From positions 1 to 11,850 of the forward strand of contig CAIXFB010000035.1 in NCBI GenBank assembly GCA_903918595.1: a DNA stretch of 11,850 nucleotides, given 5' to 3'. The DNA is from an uncultured Actinomycetes bacterium (GTDB lineage: Bacteria > Actinomycetota > Actinomycetes > S36-B12). The notes beneath the pieces are model-generated. The model saw only the letters and a list, made by a program, of their open reading frames with translations, did no database searches and was not told the origin of the DNA. The position numbers and the translations under genes were made by a program. This document shows, piece by piece, positions 1-5,853 of the stretch. The stretch's first letter is position 1. Each line of letters begins with the position of its first letter.

Positions 1-13
1 CAGGAGATGAACA

Positions 14-229
14 ATGGGCTGGACTTGGCAGTACTTGCATCTAGACGGCACTGAACTTCAAAAATTGCCGCCCTCGGCTGTTACCAGTTCCTTCCCTTCA
101 CAGGCCGACGCCGAATCTTGGATAGGTGAGGCCTACCAACAACTTCTTGACGACGGGGTGGACCAGGTGACCCTGTTCGAAGAAGAGCGCAAGGTCTACG
201 GCCCAATGAGCCTGCATCCAACGACCTGA
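14..229 (+). CDS. Small conserved actinobacterial protein of unknown function
   Basis: This is a 71-residue protein with no signal peptide or membrane segment. It opens with MGWTWQYL, has a central acidic region (AESWIGEAYQQLL, then DGVDQVTLFEE) and ends with VYGPMSLH. From memory, this pattern (MGWTW near the start, AESWIGE in the middle, YGPMSLH at the end) marks a short protein family widespread in actinobacteria and of unknown role. The ATG at 14 is preceded by AGGAG at 2-6 with good spacing, which supports the start. The gene ends just upstream of the cobalamin riboswitch and is probably a separate transcription unit, so I do not link it to B12 uptake. I assign no function. Confidence 0.8.
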   Translation: MGWTWQYLHLDGTELQKLPPSAVTSSFPSQADAESWIGEAYQQLLDDGVDQVTLFEEERKVYGPMSLHPTT

Positions 230-235
230 ATGGAC

Positions 236-241
236 TAGGGT
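236..241 (+). promoter_or_regulatory. Candidate -10 element (TAGGGT) for the B12 uptake operon
   Basis: TAGGGT fits the actinobacterial -10 pattern TANNNT. It lies seven bases after the stop of the upstream gene. It would start RNA near 247-249, just before the riboswitch aptamer at 264. No good -35 hexamer is visible 16-18 bases upstream. The same CTAGGGT string sits upstream of pepA in this window. The call rests on position and motif only. Confidence 0.35.
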
Positions 242-263
242 CGCATCTACAACTGAATCCACA

Positions 264-361
264 CGTATTCGATTTCCAGGGAAAGTCCGGTGAGATCCCG
301 GCGCTGTCCCGCAACCGTATTCCTGTCAAGAGCAGGCGAGTCGGAGCACCTGGCGAGTACG
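264..361 (+). promoter_or_regulatory. Cobalamin (B12) riboswitch aptamer, compact form
   Basis: The conserved cobalamin-riboswitch core is readable in order: GGGAA at 279-283, GGTG at 289-292, CCCGCAACCGT at 308-318 (family consensus CCCGCNACUGU), and a B12-box-like AGTCGGAGCACCTGGC at 339-354. An outer helix closes the domain: 264-271 (CGTATTCG) pairs with 354-361 (CGAGTACG), eight pairs with one G-U. A small hairpin, CCTG 322-325 with CAGG 333-336, fills the space where many adenosylcobalamin-type riboswitches have a long peripheral arm. The compact form is closer to the class that prefers hydroxo- or methylcobalamin; that ligand preference is inference. The riboswitch lies about 150 bases upstream of a six-gene uptake operon and should repress it when cobalamin is plentiful. 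Confidence 0.9.
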
Positions 362-396
362 AGCGGCTCCATCCGTCGAGGTAACGGGAGCGGAGC

Positions 397-470
397 TCGA
401 GTCACACACTCGACTTTGCCCCTCTTCGGTTTCTTTTCTACCGATGAGGGGTTTGCTATGTCGAGTTGTG
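397..470 (+). promoter_or_regulatory. Candidate riboswitch expression platform with alternative stems
   Basis: ACTCGA at 408-413 can pair in two exclusive ways. The first is a local hairpin with TCGAGT at 397-402 (loop 403-407). The second is a long-range helix in which 408-414 pairs with GTCGAGT at 460-466 and 403-406 pairs with 467-470, with C407 bulged. The long-range helix would enclose a strong stem: CCCCTC 419-424 with GAGGGG 446-451, one T-T mismatch, then TCGGT 426-430 with ACCGA 440-444, and a nine-base loop. Only three T residues follow 451, so a classical intrinsic terminator is doubtful. The pairings are read directly; the switching role is inference. Confidence 0.5.
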
Positions 471-478
471 CGCGAGCA

Positions 479-516
479 ATGGTTCCGGAACTGCTCACAG
501 AAAATTGAGGAACCAT
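479..516 (+). promoter_or_regulatory. Candidate hairpin masking the ribosome-binding site and start codon
   Basis: ATGGTTCC at 479-486 is the exact reverse complement of GGAACCAT at 509-516. The second strand covers part of the GAGGA Shine-Dalgarno-like sequence (507-511) and the first two bases of the AUG at 515. A competing hairpin, GAGCA 474-478 with TGCTC 492-496 plus GTT 482-484 with AAC 489-491, would use the 5' strand and free the start site. This fits translational control by the upstream cobalamin riboswitch. Pairing is visible; function is inferred. Confidence 0.55.
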
Positions 517-1555
517 GCAATTTCGCACTCCACTGAAGCGCGCTTTGGTGCTCGTCACTGCAAGCGCAATAGCCATTACCACTGCGGCGGCACTCCCCGC
601 GCAAGCAGCACCGTCAGCTACCACCGGGCTATACGGATCGGCTGACCCGACCTATAACGGTGTCACCCGTCAATCGCTCGCGATTATGGGTCAACTGTCC
701 AACGGCATCACCCCGCCCAAGGCAGCCATCTCCTGGCTCGTCAATCAGCAGTGCACCGATGGCAGTTTTCAGGCCTATCGGTCAGATCTCACCAAGCCCT
801 GCAGTGCTTCAGATCCGGTCAACTACTCAGGTCCTGACACTAATCAGACGGCAGTAGCCGCTGCTGCCCTCGCACTGGCTGGAAAGACTGAAAATGCGCG
901 ACGAGCAGTTGTGTGGCTCAACGGCGTGCAATCAGGCGACGGTGGTTGGCCCTACTACCCCGGCGGAGACTCAGACGCCAACTCAACATCGCTGGCGATA
1001 TTGGCGCTGCGCAATGTGCAACCTCAGGACCGGAGCGCCCGCGTCCCAAATGCAGTCACGTATCTGAGCACCGTGCAGATTCCTTGTGGGCAACCTGATG
1101 GTGGGGCCATGCCCTATCAGGTTGGTGGCGTTGCGAATCGGCTTGCTTCTTCTGAAGCCCTTGCCGGCATCGTCGGCAGGTTCCCGGTCGCGCAGGCCGT
1201 TCCTCTCACCCGGAACCCGCGCTGCACTGGCAGCGTGGAGAAGAAGCTTGCCAGCTATCTCGCCACGTCGATCACAATGAATGGTGTCCTGACTTCTGAT
1301 TTCGGCACCGGCGCCGACTACGGCTCGACAGCACGCTCGATCATCGGCCTGAATGCACTCGAAGCCGGCAAGGCCGCGGTGGCTCGAGGCTCGCGTGCAC
1401 TTCAGTCGAATGCGCGCGCGTACGCCCTGCCCAACGGTGTTGCCGATCCGGGGGCGCTCGGCCTGCTCATGCTGGTTGCCGATGCCACCGGCATTGATCC
1501 GAAGTCATACGGCGGCCTCAACCTGGTGCGCACGCTGTCGGCGAGTATTCGCTGA
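515..1555 (+). CDS. Secreted alpha/alpha-toroid protein, probable transcobalamin-like corrinoid binder
   Basis: This is a 346-residue protein. It has an N-terminal signal peptide (KR at 8-9, hydrophobic core about 10-27, likely cleavage after AQA at 32) and no lipobox or C-terminal membrane segment. The mature part has prenyltransferase/squalene-cyclase-type repeats: WLVNQQCTDGSF at 74-85, then DTNQTAVAAAALAL at 108-121; WLNGVQSGDGGW at 134-145, then DANSTSLAILAL at 154-165; and GADYGSTARSIIGLNAL at 266-282. The cyclase DxDD motif is absent, so terpene chemistry is unlikely. The same fold forms the alpha domain of intrinsic factor and transcobalamin. Cys80, 96, 191 and 237 could form two disulfides. 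It is the first gene after a B12 riboswitch and overlaps the next gene by one base (TGATG). Capture of extracellular cobalamin for the ECF transporter is inferred from fold and context. Confidence 0.8.
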   Translation: MQFRTPLKRALVLVTASAIAITTAAALPAQAAPSATTGLYGSADPTYNGVTRQSLAIMGQLSNGITPPKAAISWLVNQQCTDGSFQAYRSDLTKPCSASDPVNYSGPDTNQTAVAAAALALAGKTENARRAVVWLNGVQSGDGGWPYYPGGDSDANSTSLAILALRNVQPQDRSARVPNAVTYLSTVQIPCGQPDGGAMPYQVGGVANRLASSEALAGIVGRFPVAQAVPLTRNPRCTGSVEKKLASYLATSITMNGVLTSDFGTGADYGSTARSIIGLNALEAGKAAVARGSRALQSNARAYALPNGVADPGALGLLMLVADATGIDPKSYGGLNLVRTLSASIR

Positions 1556-2244
1556 TGTTGCACTCAGCGCGCGCATTCGGGGTGATTGTCTTGGCACTGA
1601 CTGTGTCGGGACTCTTCCTTGCCCCGGGCGCGCGCGCTGAGAGCGGTTACCGCTACTGGACGTTCTGGATGAGCGAAGGGTCCGACTGGCGCTTCGCTAC
1701 TGAAGGTCCAGCCACTACCAGAACCAACGAGGGTGATGTGTTCGGGTGGCGCTTTGCGATCACCACCGCATCTGCCACCGAGGATGCGCAGCCATCGATT
1801 TCAGCACCTGATGCGTTCGCCGATGCGTGCGCTGATGTGCCCGTTGCAGCGGGTGAACACCGGCTAGCAATCGTCATCGATTACGGAAAAGCTGATCAGG
1901 CACCTGCCGGTGAGGTCCCACCAGCGAATCGAATCGAGTGCGTGCTCGCGCTCGATGGGAGCACTGCCGCGCAGTCCCTGTCCACCATCGCCAACCTCCG
2001 GGTCGATCAAGGATTTGTATGTGGTGTGGATGGGTACCCAGAATCGGAATGCGCACCCGTGGTTGAACTTCCTGTGATCGAATCACCTGCACTCGAATCA
2101 ATTGATCTAGCTGAAACCTCCGTGAGCTCGGAAGCTGATTCGTCCGGTGGCCTTCCAATCAGCCTGATCGCGTTCGCGATCACTCTGTTGGCCGCCTTGA
2201 TGGGCATTGCACTACTTCTCACTCGCAAGAAGGCCCGAACATGA
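1555..2244 (+). CDS. SCO2322-family-like secreted protein with C-terminal membrane anchor
   Basis: This is a 229-residue protein with a signal peptide (likely cleavage after GARA at 28), an extracellular region, and one C-terminal membrane helix (about 200-223) followed by a basic tail (TRKKART), so it should be held on the outer face of the membrane. The region after the signal reads GYRYWTFW at 31-38, then DWRF at 44-47, GPA at 51-53 and EGDVFGWRF at 59-67. I recognise this as the SCO2322-type actinobacterial family found beside ECF transporters. The spacing of YW, W, GPA and GD(V)xxWRF also resembles the DUF4430 beta domain of transcobalamins. That comparison is inference. Cys92, 129, 156 and 166 may form disulfides. 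The stretch 167-198 is an acidic, Ser/Pro-containing spacer. The start shares one base with the upstream stop. Confidence 0.8.
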   Translation: MLHSARAFGVIVLALTVSGLFLAPGARAESGYRYWTFWMSEGSDWRFATEGPATTRTNEGDVFGWRFAITTASATEDAQPSISAPDAFADACADVPVAAGEHRLAIVIDYGKADQAPAGEVPPANRIECVLALDGSTAAQSLSTIANLRVDQGFVCGVDGYPESECAPVVELPVIESPALESIDLAETSVSSEADSSGGLPISLIAFAITLLAALMGIALLLTRKKART

Positions 2245-3377
2245 CCATTACCGGCCCTGTAGCTCTGGGCTCGCAGAGTTTGCCCCGATGGATCCACCCA
2301 GGCGCATGGTGGTTGTGGGCTCTCGCATTGGCTTTGGCGGCCAGCCGCACTACAAATCCGTTGCTCCTCATTCTGATCGTGACAGTTGCCGGCATCGTGG
2401 TGTATCGCAGACGTCCGAATGCGCCTTGGGCGCGATCCTTCTCTTTCTTCTTGGCTCTCGGGGCGGTCATCATCGTGATTCGGGTCGTAGCCCAGGCCAT
2501 CCTCGGGGCTTCCTTCGGCACGGTCCTCGTAGTGGACCTCCCGAGCGTGCAACTACCCACGTTCATGGCGGGACTCACCCTCGGCGGTCCGGTCTATCTG
2601 GAGTCACTTCTTGGCGCTCTGTACGACGGAATGCGCCTAGCCACAATCATCGCGTGCGTGGGAGCAGCCAACTCTCTTGCATCGCCAACCCGACTACTCA
2701 AGAGCGTTCCCGCCGCCCTGTACGAAGTAGGGGTCGCGGTGGTGGTTGCGGTCAGCTTTGTGCCGCGTCTGGTCGAACATGTTGTGAGCACTCGGCATAC
2801 CCGTAAATTGCGCGGTCGCACCACCCGCGGAGTGCGTGCCATCGCCGGTAGCGCGGTACCCGTTTTACACGGTGCACTAGAAAGTTCCGTGGTGCTTGCT
2901 GCAGCAATGGACTCACGTGGGTACGGCCGCCGTGCACCGGTGTCGACGATGAGCCGTCGAACCACCTCGGCTGCGGTTCTCATCGGCTTAGTCTGCGTCG
3001 TCATCGGTTCATATGGACTGTTATCTCCAGGTATGCCTGCGATAGTCGCAATAGCCTTTATTTTGCTGGGACTTTTTGGGTCAGCAGCAGGCTTGTGGTG
3101 GGCAAGCAAATCGCGGACCCGCACGGTATATCGGCCTGATCCCTGGTGGTTGCCAGAGTGGCTGCTAGCAGCGAGTGCGATAGGGGTTGTCGTGGCTTTC
3201 ATTTACGTGGGAAACATGTTTCCTGCACTTCTCGTTACATCCACGATGCCGCCCGCGATCCCAGCCCTGCCCATGCTTTGCGTCATTGCTCTGGTGTGCG
3301 CAGCGACACCGGGTTGGTTCACTCCACGCCCACCATTGCACTCATCAACCCCTGTAGTAGTTGAGGTGCGCACATGA
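2241..3377 (+). CDS. ecfT: ECF transporter transmembrane subunit EcfT
   Basis: This 378-residue membrane protein has several hydrophobic segments (for example about 22-54, 66-97, 130-145 and 161-178, then more after 240). It carries the EcfT coupling signature AMDSRGYGR at 222-230, preceded by the typical ALESSVVLAA, and an upstream NSLASPTRLLKSVP segment at 144-157. EcfT couples the ATPases to the substrate-binding S component through cytoplasmic coupling helices, of which the Ala-Arg-Gly type motif (here DSRG) is part. The length exceeds the usual 250-270 residues because of an extra C-terminal hydrophobic block (about 241-365), a form I associate with actinobacterial T components. The ATG overlaps the previous stop (ATGA), with AAGAAGG at 2227-2233 as ribosome-binding site. 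Confidence 0.9.
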   Translation: MTITGPVALGSQSLPRWIHPGAWWLWALALALAASRTTNPLLLILIVTVAGIVVYRRRPNAPWARSFSFFLALGAVIIVIRVVAQAILGASFGTVLVVDLPSVQLPTFMAGLTLGGPVYLESLLGALYDGMRLATIIACVGAANSLASPTRLLKSVPAALYEVGVAVVVAVSFVPRLVEHVVSTRHTRKLRGRTTRGVRAIAGSAVPVLHGALESSVVLAAAMDSRGYGRRAPVSTMSRRTTSAAVLIGLVCVVIGSYGLLSPGMPAIVAIAFILLGLFGSAAGLWWASKSRTRTVYRPDPWWLPEWLLAASAIGVVVAFIYVGNMFPALLVTSTMPPAIPALPMLCVIALVCAATPGWFTPRPPLHSSTPVVVEVRT

Positions 3378-4990
3378 TCCATTTCGACGACGTGACTTTT
3401 ACTTATGCGGAAAAAAGTGAACCGACGATTCGCAGATTGACTCTTGAGATTCCCGAAGGGGAATTGGCTCTCGTGGTAGGTCAAACTGGTAGTGGCAAAA
3501 CGACGTTGCTGAGGGCGATCAACGGTCTCGTTCCGCACTTCACCGGTGGCACTCTGCAAGGGCGCATCACCATTGATGGGCGCGACACTGCCACCTATCC
3601 CCCGAGAGAGCTGGCCGATCTTGTGGGCGTCGTTCCGCAGGATCCTATGAGCTCCTTTGTGACAGACATGGTCGAAGATGAACTCGCCTACGGAATGGAA
3701 TGTCTTGGATTGGCTCCTGCTGTGATGCGGCGTCGAGTCGAAGAAATCCTCGATCTCATGGGGATTGCTGATTTGCGTGATCGGCCGATCACAACCTTGA
3801 GTGGCGGTCAGCGGCAAAGAGTCGCAATTGGTGCAGTACTCACCTCACACCCCAAAGTGCTGGTCCTTGATGAGCCCACATCAGCGCTCGATCCAGGGGC
3901 TGCCGAGGAGGTACTCGCTGCATTGCAAAGGCTCGTTCATGATCTCGGCGTGACTGTCGTGATGGCCGAACACCGCCTCGAGCGCGTGGTGCAGTATGCC
4001 GATCGGGTGATCCTGGTGCCGGGCGGAAATGCACCGATCACATGGGGCGACCCCGCGGTCATGATGTTGAGCACGCCCATGGCACCACCGGTTGTGCATC
4101 TGGGCCGATTGGCTGGCTGGAGCCCTTTACCGCTGAGCGTGCGCGATGCTCGTCGATCAGCATCTGGCTTGCGAAGTCTGCTCATCGGTCAGCAGCCGCA
4201 TCTGCGATCAGTGCGCTCCGCACCAGTACCCGTTGCCGAAATCGACTCCCTCGTGGTGCGTTACGGCCAACGAGTTGCTCTGCGCGAGGTGTCGATAACA
4301 GTTGATGCGGGCACGATCACTGCACTCATGGGTCGAAACGGTGCGGGCAAGTCCTCACTTCTCAATGCACTCGTCGGTCTGGTCCCCCACGCAGCTGGCT
4401 CGGTCACATTCCATGCAGCCGCAGCCCAAGATCACCCTTCGAGGAATGTATTGGCCACAGTTGGCCTCGTTCCCCAAGAACCAGGTGACCTGCTTGAGGC
4501 GATAACTGTGGCAGAGGAATGCCGGCACGCAGATCGTGATGCCGGGTGTGCGGCGGGAACTACCAGGGCTCTTCTCGCACTGCTCGCACCTGAGATCACT
4601 GACACGACCCACCCGCGTGATTTATCCGAGGGGCAACGATTGCTGCTCGCTCTCACCATCATGTTGGCAGCACGACCACCCTTACTGCTGCTCGATGAGC
4701 CAACCCGCGGCCTGGACTACCCGACAAAGCACCGCCTCGCAGCAATCCTGCGTGACCTTGCTGATGCCGGTCACGCGGTCGTTCTGGCAACCCACGATGT
4801 GGAGCTTGTCGCCGAAGTTGCAGATCGAGTGATCGTGTTGGCTGATGGTGAAGTCGTGGCTGATGGCAGCACTACTGACATCGTCACGTCTTCGCCGATG
4901 TTTGCACCGCAAGTTGCAAAGGTGTTGGCACCCGGTCCTTTCCTCACCGTTGATCAGGTCCGCACAGCAATCTCCGAGGAAAGCGCATGA
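3374..4990 (+). CDS. Fused two-domain ECF transporter ATPase (EcfA-EcfA' type)
   Basis: The 538-residue protein contains two ABC ATPase domains in one chain. The first has Walker A GQTGSGKT at 36-43, Q-loop Gln89, signature LSGGQ at 142-146, Walker B ending LVLDEP near 163-168 and switch His200. The second has Walker A GRNGAGKS at 320-327, Q-loop Gln368, a variant signature LSEGQ at 417-421, Walker B LLLLDEP near 437-443 and switch His474. All catalytic elements are present in both halves, so both sites could be active. It powers the ECF complex formed with the EcfT upstream and the S component downstream. Start and stop overlap its neighbours by ATGA, with GAGG at 3363-3366 as ribosome-binding site. 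An operon-encoded ATPase suggests a dedicated (group I) rather than shared ECF system. Confidence 0.93.
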   Translation: MIHFDDVTFTYAEKSEPTIRRLTLEIPEGELALVVGQTGSGKTTLLRAINGLVPHFTGGTLQGRITIDGRDTATYPPRELADLVGVVPQDPMSSFVTDMVEDELAYGMECLGLAPAVMRRRVEEILDLMGIADLRDRPITTLSGGQRQRVAIGAVLTSHPKVLVLDEPTSALDPGAAEEVLAALQRLVHDLGVTVVMAEHRLERVVQYADRVILVPGGNAPITWGDPAVMMLSTPMAPPVVHLGRLAGWSPLPLSVRDARRSASGLRSLLIGQQPHLRSVRSAPVPVAEIDSLVVRYGQRVALREVSITVDAGTITALMGRNGAGKSSLLNALVGLVPHAAGSVTFHAAAAQDHPSRNVLATVGLVPQEPGDLLEAITVAEECRHADRDAGCAAGTTRALLALLAPEITDTTHPRDLSEGQRLLLALTIMLAARPPLLLLDEPTRGLDYPTKHRLAAILRDLADAGHAVVLATHDVELVAEVADRVIVLADGEVVADGSTTDIVTSSPMFAPQVAKVLAPGPFLTVDQVRTAISEESA

Positions 4991-5853
4991 GTGTGATGGA
5001 GGGAGAAGCCCTGCAGTTTCGGACATCCGCAGCAGTACGAATAGGGCGCAGATCAGCGCTTTCCATCGCTCTGGTCAGCGCAATCGGCTTGATCGCCTTC
5101 CTCTGGCCGCTTTTCGCTCCCCCAGATTCAGCAATCATCGCGCATGCAGGTGATGCCCCGTGGCTCTTTGCTGCTGTTGTGCCACTGGTCCTCGTCGTTG
5201 TTCTGGCGCAATTGGCTGATCGAGATATGGATGCAAAGTCAATTGCACTGCTTGGTGTTCTCGCCGCCGTTATCGCGATTCTGCGACCGCTCGGCACTGG
5301 GATTGCCGGCATTGAACCCATGTGGGTGGTGCTGATCCTCGCTGGCAGGGCCCTTGGTCCAGGTTTTGGATTTGCACTCGGGTCGATATCGATCTTGGCC
5401 TCGGCTCTGCTCACCGGAGGCGTGGGGCCTTGGCTACCTTTTCAAATGCTCGGAGCCGCCTGGGTAGGAATGGGTGCAGGGCTGCTACCGCGCGGGTTAC
5501 GCGGTGTTCGCGAAATCCTTGCGCTCTGCGCCTACGCAGCACTTGCCACGATTACCTATGGCTTTCTGCTGAATTTGTGGTTCTGGCCATTCGCACTGAG
5601 TCTTCCTGCCCAGATCGCGTTTGTGCCGGGAGCAGAGTTTGCGGAGAACCTGGCTGCCTGGTGGCGTTTTAACCTAGTGACATCACTCGGTTTCGATATT
5701 CCTCGAGCAACGTTGACGGTTATCTTGATTGCGGTCGCCGGCCGCCCAATTCTCGTTGCCCTCAGGCGCGTATCTCGAATAGCCGCCTTTGACGTGCCTG
5801 TGCGATTCGAAGACACCACGATGGCCCAGAGATCAAGCACAATGGGCTCGTGA
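4987..5853 (+). CDS. ECF transporter substrate-binding S component, probably for cobalamin
   Basis: The 288-residue membrane protein has about six hydrophobic segments between 25 and 258. It includes a loop LRPLGTGIAGIEPMW at 99-113 and a Gly-rich GFGFALGSISILASALLTGG region at 126-145, followed by GPWLPFQMLGAAWVGMGAG. Segments of this kind are typical of S components that follow T and A genes in actinobacterial ECF operons. The cytoplasmic N-terminus (1-20) and C-terminal tail (about 260-288) are polar. Substrate is assigned from the cobalamin riboswitch and the neighbouring toroid and CobT-like proteins; cobinamide, alpha-ribazole or 5,6-dimethylbenzimidazole cannot be excluded. The ATG lies in an ATGA overlap, with GAGGA at 4976-4980 six bases upstream. 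Confidence 0.85.
   Translation: MSVMEGEALQFRTSAAVRIGRRSALSIALVSAIGLIAFLWPLFAPPDSAIIAHAGDAPWLFAAVVPLVLVVVLAQLADRDMDAKSIALLGVLAAVIAILRPLGTGIAGIEPMWVVLILAGRALGPGFGFALGSISILASALLTGGVGPWLPFQMLGAAWVGMGAGLLPRGLRGVREILALCAYAALATITYGFLLNLWFWPFALSLPAQIAFVPGAEFAENLAAWWRFNLVTSLGFDIPRATLTVILIAVAGRPILVALRRVSRIAAFDVPVRFEDTTMAQRSSTMGS

Noticed and set aside
419..456. Classical Rho-independent terminator after the riboswitch
   Set aside because: The stem is strong, but only three T residues follow it before GC, so a classical terminator is not supported. I kept it as part of a possible expression platform.
515..1555. Terpene cyclase or prenyltransferase enzyme
   Set aside because: The toroid repeats match that superfamily, but the protein has a signal peptide, lacks the DxDD motif and stands first in a B12-controlled transport operon, so a binding role is more likely.
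2207..2806. 199-residue plus-strand open frame overlapping the start of ecfT
   Set aside because: It has no family features and is in a different frame from the well-supported EcfT protein.
2594..3817. Long minus-strand open frames opposite the EcfT and ATPase genes
   Set aside because: They lie antisense to genes with clear family motifs, have no recognisable domains, and are expected by chance in GC-rich DNA.
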